From NCBI GenBank assembly GCA_019114135.1, contig DXGC01000055.1, positions 1-56,017 on the forward strand: a stretch of 56,017 nt of DNA, in the 5' to 3' direction. This stretch comes from Candidatus Corynebacterium avicola (GTDB taxonomy: Bacteria > Actinomycetota > Actinomycetes > Mycobacteriales > Mycobacteriaceae). A model generated the notes under the pieces. It did no database searches and was not told the origin of the DNA. It was given only the letters and a program-made list of their open reading frames with translations. A program made the position numbers and the translations under genes. This document shows, in pieces, positions 26,731 to 34,685 of the stretch. The stretch's first letter is position 1, and each line of letters opens with the position of its first letter.

Positions 26731-26840
26731 CGGGCAGCAACGGGTACTGGCGGGCGCTTGCGGGCACTGGCAGGCACTCTCAGGCACCCTCGGGCACCGT
26801 CGGAAAGTGGCGGGCATATACGGAAGTTGCCAGGTGTGAC
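26731..26840. repeat. Eleven-unit tandem array with an exact 10-bp period
   Basis: Eleven consecutive decamers in perfect register, each beginning C[G/A]G, consensus CGGGCACTGG (for example CGGGCACTGG at 26761, CAGGCACTCT at 26771, CAGGCACCCT at 26781, CGGGCACCGT at 26791). The last units decay (CGGAAGTTGC, CAGGTGTGAC). A period of 10 is not a multiple of 3 and no protein-like frame crosses it. It lies between the tRNA-Lys promoter and the L,D-transpeptidase leader. One helical turn per unit would place every copy on the same DNA face. Confidence 0.75.
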
Positions 26841-26884
26841 CCAGCAAACGTGCAGGCACGGGTAGGTAACGATTAGGACACAAT

Positions 26885-27016
26885 GTTCCGGAACGCGGAG
26901 AATCTGCTTCTCCGGGACACGGGGGCAGGCATAGGATGAAGTCCGAGAGATCCACCACGATGTGATCGACAACTTCCGTCCGGCAGCTTCTGCAGGCTGT
27001 CGGACGGAAGTTGTCG
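26885..27016 (+). promoter_or_regulatory. Hairpin-rich leader of the L,D-transpeptidase gene
   Basis: Three inverted repeats in 130 nt: palindrome GTTCCGGAAC (26885-26894); stem CGGAGAA/TTCTCCG with a TCTGC loop (26896-26914); and a 50-nt hairpin with perfect 16-bp arms (26967-26982 and 27001-27016), whose inner part also pairs. The last ends 19 nt before the ATG, so it could sequester or expose the ribosome site GGAGAAGAGA. I do not recognise a known riboswitch class. Confidence 0.6.
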
Positions 27017-27035
27017 GAGAAGAGACAGAACACAC

Positions 27036-28253
27036 ATGCTTTCACGCTTCGGCCGCGGCCGAATCCTCCGTACCATCGTCGCGGCCACCAGTGCCGCCGC
27101 CCTGCTCACCACTGCCGCCTGCACCATCGACAACGACGGTGAGGACGCCGACTCCACCTCCGTCGAAGATGCGCAGGACGGCGGAGACTCCGACTCTGAC
27201 GGTGACTCCGACGATGACGACGCTGTCGAGCTGACCGCCAGCGTCGAGGACAACGACACCGAGGTCAAGGTGGATGAGCCGATCACCGTCAAGGACAGTG
27301 AGGGCATCGACTCCGTCAAACTCACTGACGGCGAGGGTGCCGAGGTCGAGGGGTCGTTCAACGACGACAAGACCGAGTGGACCTCTGACGGCAAACTCAA
27401 CTACGCCACCGACTACAGCCTCGAGGCCACCGGTGGGGACGAGGACCTGTCGACGTCCTTCACCACCTTCAGCCCCGCCGTCCTGACCAACGGTGCCCTG
27501 TCCCCGCTGGACGGCTCCACCGTCGGCGTGGGTCAGTCGATCTCGTTGCAGTTCGACCAGATCCCGGAGGACCGTAAGGCCGTGGAGGATGCCATCAAGG
27601 TGACCACCGAGCCGAAGGTCGAGGGTGCCTTCTACTGGGTCTCCGCCCAGGAGGTCCGTTGGCGCCCCGAGGAGTACTGGAAGCCGGGTACCGAGGTCAG
27701 CGTCGACGCCGACCTGGTCGGCAAGGACCTCGGCGGGATGTATGGCCAGGTCGACCGCAAGGCCAGCTTCACCATCGGTGACGACGTCCGCGCGGTGGCC
27801 GACGACGCCACCAAAACTGTCACGGTGACGCGTAACGGCGAGACCATCAAGACCATGCCGACCTCGATGGGTATGCCCGGGTACGAGACGCCGGAGGGTA
27901 TCTTCCAGATCGGCGACCAGCAGGAGGCCTTGACCATGGACTCCACCACCTACGGCCTGGCCCTGGACGCTGGTGGCTACGTCACCGACGTGCAGTACGC
28001 TACCCAGATGTCCTACTCCGGCATCTACTTCCACGCCGCCCCCTGGTCCGTGTGGGCACAGGGCAACACCAACACCTCCCACGGCTGTCTGAACCTGTCC
28101 GTGGAGGACGCCCAGTGGGTCTACGAGAACATGAAGCGCGGTGACATCGCCGAGGTCAAGAACACCGGTGGTCCGGCACAGACCGTCACCGACGGCCTGG
28201 GTGACTGGAACATCCCCTGGGACGAGTGGAAGGCCGGCAACGCCGACGCGTAG
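27036..28253 (+). CDS. L,D-transpeptidase lipoprotein (YkuD)
   Basis: Cell-envelope enzyme that makes 3-3 crosslinks in peptidoglycan. 405 aa: signal peptide with lipobox TTAAC (Cys29), an acidic Asp/Ser linker (residues 35-65), Ig-like domains (about 70-260) and a C-terminal YkuD catalytic domain with the SHGCLNLS motif (Cys near 350) and upstream His in YFHAAPW. The order matches mycobacterial LppS/LdtB-type enzymes. Preceded by a structured leader and a decamer array, which suggests special control of expression. Confidence 0.93.
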   Translation: MLSRFGRGRILRTIVAATSAAALLTTAACTIDNDGEDADSTSVEDAQDGGDSDSDGDSDDDDAVELTASVEDNDTEVKVDEPITVKDSEGIDSVKLTDGEGAEVEGSFNDDKTEWTSDGKLNYATDYSLEATGGDEDLSTSFTTFSPAVLTNGALSPLDGSTVGVGQSISLQFDQIPEDRKAVEDAIKVTTEPKVEGAFYWVSAQEVRWRPEEYWKPGTEVSVDADLVGKDLGGMYGQVDRKASFTIGDDVRAVADDATKTVTVTRNGETIKTMPTSMGMPGYETPEGIFQIGDQQEALTMDSTTYGLALDAGGYVTDVQYATQMSYSGIYFHAAPWSVWAQGNTNTSHGCLNLSVEDAQWVYENMKRGDIAEVKNTGGPAQTVTDGLGDWNIPWDEWKAGNADA

Positions 28254-28272
28254 CGGGTAATTGCCGCAGGGA

Positions 28273-28815
28273 CTACAGCGGGGGCTGTTCGGTGGGGAAG
28301 CGGTAGAACTGGTGGCTGCGGAACATCAGGGGGGCGGGCCCGGCGATGTCCGCGGCGGCGGTGGCGTCGCTGTGCCCGTCGGCCCCGCGGGCCACCGAGG
28401 TGACCTCGGCGGCGATCAAGGTGGACGGTCCGACCCGCAGCGTGTCCACCGTGTGGGCGCGCATCACCGCCAGTGCGTCCGGCAGCAACGGCTCGCCGCT
28501 GTCAGCCCGTGACCATCCCTGTTCCTCGCTGAACCGGATGCCGGCAGACCGGGAGAACTGGTAGGCGACGTCCGCCTGTTCCTCGCTGAGGAAGTGGATC
28601 AGGTAGGAGTCCGCCTCCAGGATCGCCCCTGCGCTGCCGTCTGTCTTGGTCAGGGAGAAGGACACGGCCGGGGGATCGACCGCCAGCGAGGCGATACTGG
28701 AGACCGTGATGCCGACATCCGCCCCGTCCACGTTCGCGGTGATCAGCGCGACGCCGGTGGGGTGGCGGCGGAACGCCGTCCGGAAGTTGTCCGCGGTGGG
28801 GTCCTCTGAAGCCAT
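28273..28815 (-). CDS. Flavin reductase-domain protein
   Basis: 180-aa FMN-binding split-barrel protein of the flavin reductase-like family. Seen: FRRHPTGVALITAN, VGITVSSIASLAVDPPAVSFSL, then FLSEEQADVAYQFSR and FRSHQFYRF at the end. It would reduce FMN or FAD for a partner oxygenase, or be a heme or PNPOx-like protein; no partner is adjacent. ATG 28815 has TACGTT 7 nt upstream, so the start is leaderless. Confidence 0.87.
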   Translation of the reverse strand: MASEDPTADNFRTAFRRHPTGVALITANVDGADVGITVSSIASLAVDPPAVSFSLTKTDGSAGAILEADSYLIHFLSEEQADVAYQFSRSAGIRFSEEQGWSRADSGEPLLPDALAVMRAHTVDTLRVGPSTLIAAEVTSVARGADGHSDATAAADIAGPAPLMFRSHQFYRFPTEQPPL

Positions 28816-28822
28816 GGCCCCC

Positions 28823-28828
28823 AACGTA
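28823..28828 (-). promoter_or_regulatory. -10 hexamer TACGTT of the flavin reductase gene
   Basis: Minus-strand TACGTT, 7 nt before ATG 28815. Confidence 0.45.
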
Positions 28829-28872
28829 CCCCTGACCGCTCCGGCAGTGTTGCTGCAGCCTTACCTGCTGCG

Positions 28873-28881
28873 TGCTACGCT
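28873..28881 (+). promoter_or_regulatory. Extended -10 of the gdx transcript
   Basis: TGC-TACGCT (hexamer 28876-28881); the start would fall at about 28888, a few nt before the riboswitch, as expected. Confidence 0.6.
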
Positions 28882-28891
28882 CGGGCCCACG

Positions 28892-28934
28892 CCTGGGCGA
28901 GGGAGCCGTAACCAGGGGGAACACAAGGACGGCC
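28892..28934 (+). ncRNA. Guanidine-III riboswitch (mini-ykkC-III class)
   Basis: Pseudoknot layout of the guanidine-III class: P1 CCTGG (28892-28896) with CCAGG (28912-28916); loop GCGAGG; P2 GCCGT (28905-28909) with ACGGC (28929-28933); second loop ending ACAAGG. The conserved blocks CGAGG, GCCGU and ACAAG..ACGGC agree with the Thermobifida fusca RNA whose structure is known. It ends 34 nt before the gdx start, so guanidine binding would raise translation or read-through of the exporter. Confidence 0.85.
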
Positions 28935-28968
28935 TTGACATAGACACCGACACAGTGGAGCTTCCCTC

Positions 28969-29283
28969 ATGGCCTGGTTCGTTCTCATCATCTCCGGACT
29001 CTTCGAGGCTATGTGGGCCACCGCGCTCGGACGCATCGAGGGGTTCTCCCGCTTCCTGCCGATCGCGGTGTTCATCGTCGGGATCACCGTCAGTATGACC
29101 GGGTTGTGGTGGGCGATGCGCGACCTTCCTACCGGTACCGCCTACGCCGTGTGGGTGGCCGTCGGCGCGGTGACGACGGTGGCTTACGCCGCGGCGACGG
29201 GGGACGAGACACTGAACCCCGCCAAGGTGATCTTCCTGGGGATGATCATCGGCGGGGTCGTGGGGTTGAAGCTGTCGTCCTGA
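28969..29283 (+). CDS. gdx: Guanidinium exporter, SMR family (Gdx/SugE)
   Basis: 104-aa small multidrug resistance protein with four helices; works as an antiparallel dimer exchanging guanidinium for protons. The essential Glu13 is in SGLFEAMWATAL, and LPTGTAYAVWVAVGAV is the SugE/Gdx-type helix 3. The riboswitch directly upstream senses guanidine and supports this substrate over multidrug export. Ribosome site GTGGAG 10 nt before the ATG. Confidence 0.93.
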   Translation: MAWFVLIISGLFEAMWATALGRIEGFSRFLPIAVFIVGITVSMTGLWWAMRDLPTGTAYAVWVAVGAVTTVAYAAATGDETLNPAKVIFLGMIIGGVVGLKLSS

Positions 29284-29296
29284 GGCGGTCAGCCTC

Positions 29297-30052
29297 CTAG
29301 AAGTAGTTCGCGATGCGTCCGACCGGAGTGTCGATGACCTGGACCTCGGTGCCGAAGATCTTGGTCAGGACGTCGTCCTGGATGACCTCCTCCGGGGTGC
29401 CGAACACGGTCACCTTGCCGTCGTTCATCGCACAGATGTGGTCGGCGTAGCGGGCGGCGAAGTTGATGTCGTGCAGCACGATGATCACCGTGCGGCCGAG
29501 CTCGTCGGCGGCCCGGCGCAGCTGCTTCATCATCTGGACGGAGTGCTTCATGTCCAGGTTGTTCAGCGGCTCGTCCAGCAGGACGTAGTCGGTGTTCTGG
29601 GCCAGCACCATCGCCACGTAGGCGCGCTGGCGCTGACCACCGGAGAGTTGGTCGAGGTAGCGGTTCTCGAACTGCTTCAGGTTGAGGAAGTCGATGGCCT
29701 CGGAGATGTGTTTCTCGTCCTCGACGTTCAGCCGGCCGTGAGAGTAGGGGTAGCGTCCGAAACCGACGAGCTGACGCACGGTCAGACGGGTGACGAAGTG
29801 GTTCTCCTGGCGCAGGATCGACAGGTGCTTGGCCACCTCGCCGGACTTCTCCGAGAGGATGTCCATCCCTCCGACGGTGATCGTGCCGTCGTCCGGCTTC
29901 TGCAGTCGACCGATCATGGTGAGGATGGTGGACTTGCCGGCGCCGTTCGGCCCGACCAGGGCGGTCACACCACCCGTCGGGATCTCCAGGTTGACCGGAC
30001 CGATGGTGGTGTCGGCACTGTAGGACTTGGTGAGGTTCTCGACGGTGATCAC
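29297..30052 (-). CDS. Siderophore ABC transporter ATP-binding protein
   Basis: 251-aa FepC/YclP-type ATPase that powers ferric siderophore import. Walker A GPNGAGKS, signature LSGGQRQRAY, Walker B YVLLDEPLNNLD, H-loop His in VLHDIN. Last gene of the operon, overlapping the upstream permease by four bases. The order binding protein-permease-permease-ATPase resembles YclNOPQ and corynebacterial Ciu-type systems. Confidence 0.93.
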   Translation of the reverse strand: MITVENLTKSYSADTTIGPVNLEIPTGGVTALVGPNGAGKSTILTMIGRLQKPDDGTITVGGMDILSEKSGEVAKHLSILRQENHFVTRLTVRQLVGFGRYPYSHGRLNVEDEKHISEAIDFLNLKQFENRYLDQLSGGQRQRAYVAMVLAQNTDYVLLDEPLNNLDMKHSVQMMKQLRRAADELGRTVIIVLHDINFAARYADHICAMNDGKVTVFGTPEEVIQDDVLTKIFGTEVQVIDTPVGRIANYF

Positions 30053-31125
30053 AGGCGTCCCTTTCGGAGGATGAAGAAGAGGAAGACGGAGCCGCCGACG
30101 AGCTCGATGATGACGGTCACCGCGCCTTCGGCGTAGAAGAAGTTGCGCATGATGAAGTACGCGCCGATGAGCACGTTGTAGCCCACCAGGACCGCGACCG
30201 GCAGGATCAGCCGGTGGTCGTAGGTGTCGGTGAACTGGTAGGCGAGCGTGGCCACCAGGAATCCGAGGAAGGTCATCGGGCCGACCATCGAGGTGGTCAT
30301 CGCCATGAGGATCGAGATCAGCAGCAGCAGGAACATCAGTTCCCGCTTGTGGTTGAGCCCGAGGTTGTTGGCGGTGTCGCGGCCGAGCGCGATGACGTTC
30401 ATCCGGCGGGAGCGCAGGTAGAGGATGGTGCAGACCACTGCGACGACGGGGATGACGATCGGGAAGTTGTCGGTGTTGGCGTTGCTTATGTTGCCGAAGG
30501 TGCGCGCAGTGAGGACGTCGAACTCATTGGGCTCCAGCAGACGCTGCATGAACGACGACAGCGATCCCAGGCCACCACCGATGACGATGCCCACCAGCAG
30601 CATCACGTGGATGTTGCCGAGTCTTCCGCTGAGCAGCCAGGTGAACAGGGTGACGGCGAAGAGGACCATCAGGGCCGACTGCAGCAGGAACTGGGTGGTG
30701 CCGGTGAACGCGGCCAGTCCGGCGGTTCCGAACAGGAAGATCACTGCGGTCTGCACGGCGACGTAGAGGGACTCGAATCCCATGATCGACGGGGTGATGA
30801 TGCGGTTGTTTGTCGCTGTGTGGAAGGACACCGTGGCGAATGCCTGGCAGAAAGCCACGAGGATCATGGTGATGATCGCGTTCATCCGCATCTCGGCGAT
30901 CTTCCAGTAGCCGGAGGTGCCGAAGTCCATCGGGTTGCCGTAACTCATGTGGGCGATCGTGAAGCCCACGCCGGTGGCAAGCAGGACGGCGACCAGCACG
31001 AAGTACTTCACTCGCTGGCCGTTGGTGGTGAAGGGGCCGGACTGGCGCCTGGAATCGGCGGTCGCGGCTTCGGTTGCTTCGACCGCCGTGTCAGTCTCGG
31101 CGGTGCGTGTTTTCTTACTGAGCAT
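30049..31125 (-). CDS. Siderophore ABC transporter permease (FecCD family), second subunit
   Basis: 358-aa membrane protein with about nine helices. FecCD features: the conserved Gly-rich GTSGYWKIAEMR start region, AFCQAFATVSFHTATNNRIITPSIMGF-type segment and MTTSMVGPMTFLGFLVATLAYQ near the end, including the coupling helix contacts. A 45-residue polar N-terminus is cytosolic. Overlaps the first permease by 11 bases. Confidence 0.92.
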   Translation of the reverse strand: MLSKKTRTAETDTAVEATEAATADSRRQSGPFTTNGQRVKYFVLVAVLLATGVGFTIAHMSYGNPMDFGTSGYWKIAEMRMNAIITMILVAFCQAFATVSFHTATNNRIITPSIMGFESLYVAVQTAVIFLFGTAGLAAFTGTTQFLLQSALMVLFAVTLFTWLLSGRLGNIHVMLLVGIVIGGGLGSLSSFMQRLLEPNEFDVLTARTFGNISNANTDNFPIVIPVVAVVCTILYLRSRRMNVIALGRDTANNLGLNHKRELMFLLLLISILMAMTTSMVGPMTFLGFLVATLAYQFTDTYDHRLILPVAVLVGYNVLIGAYFIMRNFFYAEGAVTVIIELVGGSVFLFFILRKGRL

Positions 31126-32134
31126 GACGACGGCTCCTCACCAGCAGGAGGACGAAGACGACAGCGCCGAGGACGCCGAGGATCAGCGACACCGGAACCT
31201 CGAAGGGCATGATCACGGTGCGGGCGATGATGTCGCAGATGATGAGGATCCACATGCCCAGCATCGCCACCCACGGCAGGTTCGAGCGCAGGTTGTCGCC
31301 GCGGAACATCGAGACGATGTTCGGCACGATCAGTCCCAGGAAGGGCAGGTTGCCGACCACCACGGTGACGACACCGGAGACCACGGCGATCATCATGATG
31401 CCGACGAACAGCACCTGGCGGTAGTTCAGGCCAACGTTGGTGGCGATGTCCTTGCCGAGACCGGCGACGGTGAACCGGTCGGCGACGATGAAGATCAGGA
31501 CCAGCACGACCAGGACGATGAACAGCAGCTCGTAGCGGCCGCGGACGATGCCGGTGAAGCTGCCCGCGAACCAGATACCCAGCTGCTGCAGCATGTCGGT
31601 CTGGAGTGCCACGTAGGTCGATACCGAGCCGATGACCGCGCCCAGCATGATGCCGACGATCGGTACGATCAGGGAGGACTTCAGGGTGACCCGCTGCAGG
31701 AACAGGAAGAAGATGATCGTTCCGGCCAGTGCGAAGACGATTGCGCCGACCATCTTGGTGAACAGGTCGGCGCCGGGGATCATCACCATGGTCAGGATCA
31801 GACCCAGGCCGGCCCACTCGGTGGTACCGGTGGTCGTGGGTTCGACGAACTTGTTCTGCGTCAGCAGCTGCATGACCAGACCGCACATGGCCATCGCCGC
31901 GCCGGCAAGTGCCAGGGCGATGGTGCGCGGGATGCGGGTGATACCGAACATCCGCCACCCGTCCTCGGCCCCAGCGATGTCGTAGACACCGATGAAGAGG
32001 GAGGCGACGATCAGGCCGAGGGTGATGAGGATGCCGATGAGGATCGGCCAGGTGGTGCGCCACCAGGAAGGGTTCGGTGGCGGAGCGAGGGGCGGGGATT
32101 CCCTCTCCGGGGGCACGGTCTGCGCGGAGGTCAT
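31115..32134 (-). CDS. Siderophore ABC transporter permease (FecCD family), first subunit
   Basis: 339 aa, about nine helices. Core motifs RIPRTIALALAGAAMAMCGLVMQ and FVEPTTTGTTEWAGLG are the FecCD periplasmic-loop signature; NLPFLGLIVPNIVSM is the late conserved block. Start taken at ATG 32134, with AGGA 7 nt upstream; longer starts would extend into the upstream hairpin. Separated from the binding-protein gene by a stable hairpin. Confidence 0.9.
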   Translation of the reverse strand: MTSAQTVPPERESPPLAPPPNPSWWRTTWPILIGILITLGLIVASLFIGVYDIAGAEDGWRMFGITRIPRTIALALAGAAMAMCGLVMQLLTQNKFVEPTTTGTTEWAGLGLILTMVMIPGADLFTKMVGAIVFALAGTIIFFLFLQRVTLKSSLIVPIVGIMLGAVIGSVSTYVALQTDMLQQLGIWFAGSFTGIVRGRYELLFIVLVVLVLIFIVADRFTVAGLGKDIATNVGLNYRQVLFVGIMMIAVVSGVVTVVVGNLPFLGLIVPNIVSMFRGDNLRSNLPWVAMLGMWILIICDIIARTVIMPFEVPVSLILGVLGAVVFVLLLVRSRRHAQ

Positions 32135-32166
32135 GGGGGTCCTGTCTGTGCTGGTCACGTGACAAT

Positions 32167-32222
32167 GCCCGGGACCGGACGTTTCCACAGGTCACAACCT
32201 GTGTCGCGTACCGGTCCCGGGC
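32167..32222 (-). repeat. Intercistronic nested hairpin in the siderophore operon
   Basis: Perfect 12-bp outer stem GCCCGGGACCGG (32167-32178 with 32211-32222) and an inner 7-bp stem CACAGGT/ACCTGTG (32186-32203). It has no T-tract. Such structures after a binding-protein gene usually protect its mRNA end and lower permease expression. Confidence 0.7.
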
Positions 32223-32255
32223 GCCGTCGCACGGGTGGGTCTCACTCGGGGAGGG

Positions 32256-33284
32256 TTACTCCGCGGCAGCCTCGAAGGCGTCGGCGATGGAGTTCAGGAC
32301 CTCGGTGTATGCCTCGATGTCCTCGGTGGTGTAGAAGTTCTGCGGGAAGTAGACGATGTTGTCCTCCTCCACGGCAGTGACGTTCTCCAGCGCCTCGGAG
32401 TCTGCGATGAGCTCCTCGGCGGAGGTGTAATCGGCGTCGTCGCGGCTGGAGGTGCCGCCGTCACGGTCGAGGACCAGGATCCAGTCCGGGTTGGACTGGG
32501 CGATGGTCTCCACGGAGACGTCGTCACCCTGGTGGTTGGAGGAACCCTCGTGGTCGTAGGCCGGGGTCAGGTCCAGCATGTCGAAGACCGGGCCGACGGA
32601 ACGACCGGTGGACGGGGCGGCGTAGTTGATGTCGCCACCGGAGGTCAGCAGACCCATGACGGTCTCGTCAGAGTTGTAGGCGGCGGCTGCGCGCTCCTTG
32701 GCCTCGTCGAAGTCGGAGACGAGACCCTCGGCCTCGTCCTCCTTCTCGAAGACCTCACCGATCAGGTTGGTGATCTCCTTGAGGGTGTCCTCCAGAGGCT
32801 GGTCGGCCTCGCCCTCGGAGTCCTGGCCGAAGCTCAGGTCGATGATCGGGGTCTCCGGCAGTAGCTCCTTCATCTCCTCGTACTGGCTGGAGTAGCGGTA
32901 GCCGGTGATGATCAGGTCGGGCTCAGCGGCGACGAGTTCCTCGAGGTTCGGCTCGCGGTGCGAACCGGTGTTGTGGATGTCCTCGTCCTCGTGGTACTTG
33001 GTGATCTCCTCGGGGATCAGGTCGACCGGGGCGGAGACCAGGTCGATGTCCCAGTCGGCGAGAACCTGGAAGGTGCGGTTGTCGAAGGCTGCGACCCGCT
33101 CCGGATCGGCGGGGATCTCGACCTCGCCGCGGGCGTCGGTGACGGTGCGGGTGTCGCCGTCGGAGGAGCCGTTGCTGCTGTCGTCGTCGTCCGAGCAGGC
33201 GGCGAGGGCGCTGACGGACAGAGCTGCGGTCATGGTGACGGCCAGTGCACGGCTCACGGGGCCACGGAGGATGGTGCTACGCAT
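32256..33284 (-). CDS. Siderophore-binding lipoprotein
   Basis: 342-aa periplasmic-type (class III) binding protein anchored by a lipobox LSALAAC (Cys30), followed by an acidic Ser/Asp linker. Domains: VTDARGEVEIPADPERVAAFDN, EPNLEELVAAEPDLIITG, and a C-terminal NPDWILVLDRDGG with a helical end; this is the FepB/BtuF-type fold. First gene of the operon. Likely ligand a ferric catecholate or hydroxamate siderophore; the sequence does not decide which. Confidence 0.92.
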   Translation of the reverse strand: MRSTILRGPVSRALAVTMTAALSVSALAACSDDDDSSNGSSDGDTRTVTDARGEVEIPADPERVAAFDNRTFQVLADWDIDLVSAPVDLIPEEITKYHEDEDIHNTGSHREPNLEELVAAEPDLIITGYRYSSQYEEMKELLPETPIIDLSFGQDSEGEADQPLEDTLKEITNLIGEVFEKEDEAEGLVSDFDEAKERAAAAYNSDETVMGLLTSGGDINYAAPSTGRSVGPVFDMLDLTPAYDHEGSSNHQGDDVSVETIAQSNPDWILVLDRDGGTSSRDDADYTSAEELIADSEALENVTAVEEDNIVYFPQNFYTTEDIEAYTEVLNSIADAFEAAAE

Positions 33285-33662
33285 GGTGAAGCGGGTTCCC
33301 TTTCATCGTCTTCTGCGATTGCGCGGGAGGGCCACGTCAGAGACCGCCCCGCCCAACCGCTCTCTCAAGCTGAGCAAAAACTCATTCCACTGCAGACTAA
33401 CTGAGAGCCTGTGGACAGGGAAGCGGAGCCTAAGAACAGGGCAGGGTCATGAGTAGCGGATGTGGAGCGGGTGAGGGTAGGGGCCCCTTCCTTCCGTGCT
33501 GGGTATGGCGGAGAAAGCGGGCGAGAGGGGTGCGGTTCTAGCCAATTCCCGTGAAGGGTGAACGGGGGTAATTTCGGGGGGTGATTTACGGGTTCTGTAG
33601 TGCAGTTAAGGTTCTCCACTACAGGATTCTAGCTGCAGTTTTCGGTCACGCCGTAGCGTCCG
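33285..33662 (-). promoter_or_regulatory. Control region upstream of the siderophore operon
   Basis: 378 bp without a gene. On the minus strand TAGTCT (33399-33394) is a plausible -10, with a weak TTCCCT 17 nt before it, giving a leader of about 100 nt. The sequence over the -10 (AGACTAAC) resembles one half of a DtxR/IdeR box but the other half does not fit, so iron control is expected from gene function rather than shown. Confidence 0.4.
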
Positions 33663-34658
33663 CTACAGCCCCCATGCGTCCGCGGTGATCTCCATTCCTC
33701 GCAGGGTTCCGGCCGTGCTGGTGGACTGGACGGCCACCATCAACTCGTCCGCCTGGGCGTGCTCGGTGAAGCGGTCGAGGTAGTCCCGGACCTGGTCGCC
33801 TGTGCCCACAGCGGTGTACCGCATCATCGACAGGATCTGCTCGGCCGCCGGGGAGGACATCACCATGTCCAGCTCTTCCTCGGTGATGTCGCGTCCACGC
33901 AGGGCCATCGTCTTCACCCGTTGCCTCAGGTGCTGTTCATGTTGTTCAGCCGCCTCGGCCTCGGTGTCGGCGGTGGTGACGTTCACCGCGGCGATCACGT
34001 AGGGCTCCGGGTGCTCCGGGGAGGGACGGTAGTTCTCCCGGTAGGCGGTGACCGCCTGGGTCAGTGCGTCCGGCGCGAAGTGGGAGGCGAAGGAGTAGGG
34101 CATGCCCAGCGTCGCGGCGAGCTGCGCGCCGAACATGGAGGAACCCAGGATGTACAGCGGCACATTGGTACCGGTGCCGGGGACCGCAGTCACCCCGGCG
34201 ACGCGGGAGCGTCCGGTGAGGAACCCTCTCAGCTCCTTGACGTCGTCGGGGAAGGACTCTGCCGCCCTCGGGTCACGCCGCAGGGCCAGGACGGTGCGCT
34301 GGTCGGTGCCTGGGGCGCGTCCCAGCCCCAGGTCGATGCGGTCCGGGTAGATCTCGGCCAGGGTGCCGAATTGTTCGGCGATGACCAGCGGGGCGTGGTT
34401 GGGCAGCATCACGCCACCGGCGCCCAGCCGGATCGTCTCGGTCTGTGCCGCGATGTGGGAGATCAACACCGCCGGGGCGCTTGAGGCGATCGACGGCATG
34501 TTGTGGTGTTCGGAATACCAGATCCGGGAGTAGCCGAGGTTCTCGGCCAGCTGCGCCATCTCCACCGACCGGCGGAAGGCTTCACGTGAGGTCTCGCCCT
34601 TGTAGACGGTGGCGAAGTCGATCAGGGAGAGGGGGACGCGCGGGGATGCTGAATTCAT
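33663..34658 (-). CDS. LLM-class flavin-dependent oxidoreductase
   Basis: 331-aa luciferase-like monooxygenase fold. Start region [16 protein letters not shown], then [44 protein letters not shown] and [12 protein letters not shown], all typical of the MsnO8-type group. It would use FMNH2 (or F420) on an unknown substrate. ATG 34658 has TAGCGT 7 nt upstream, so leaderless. Transcribed away from the HdeD-like gene only by 27 nt spacing in the same direction. Confidence 0.92.
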   Translation of the reverse strand: MNSASPRVPLSLIDFATVYKGETSREAFRRSVEMAQLAENLGYSRIWYSEHHNMPSIASSAPAVLISHIAAQTETIRLGAGGVMLPNHAPLVIAEQFGTLAEIYPDRIDLGLGRAPGTDQRTVLALRRDPRAAESFPDDVKELRGFLTGRSRVAGVTAVPGTGTNVPLYILGSSMFGAQLAATLGMPYSFASHFAPDALTQAVTAYRENYRPSPEHPEPYVIAAVNVTTADTEAEAAEQHEQHLRQRVKTMALRGRDITEEELDMVMSSPAAEQILSMMRYTAVGTGDQVRDYLDRFTEHAQADELMVAVQSTSTAGTLRGMEITADAWGL

Positions 34659-34665
34659 GCCCCCG

Positions 34666-34671
34666 ACGCTA
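34666..34671 (-). promoter_or_regulatory. -10 hexamer TAGCGT of the LLM oxidoreductase gene
   Basis: Minus-strand TAGCGT, 7 nt before ATG 34658; it overlaps the region just after the HdeD-like stop. Confidence 0.5.
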
Positions 34672-34685
34672 CTCCGCGTGGTCTC

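Noticed and set aside
26731..26840. CRISPR or minisatellite reading of the decamer array
   Set aside because: Units are 10 bp with no spacers and no cas genes nearby; not a CRISPR. A coding repeat is excluded because the period is not a multiple of three.
26885..27016. c-di-AMP (ydaO) riboswitch before the L,D-transpeptidase gene
   Set aside because: The position suits it, but the conserved CCGCUAA and GGGGGAACC-type blocks of actinobacterial ydaO RNAs are absent.
33380..33405. DtxR/IdeR box at the siderophore operon promoter
   Set aside because: Only one half (AGACTAAC) fits the 19-bp consensus; the other half matches poorly, so I did not annotate an operator.
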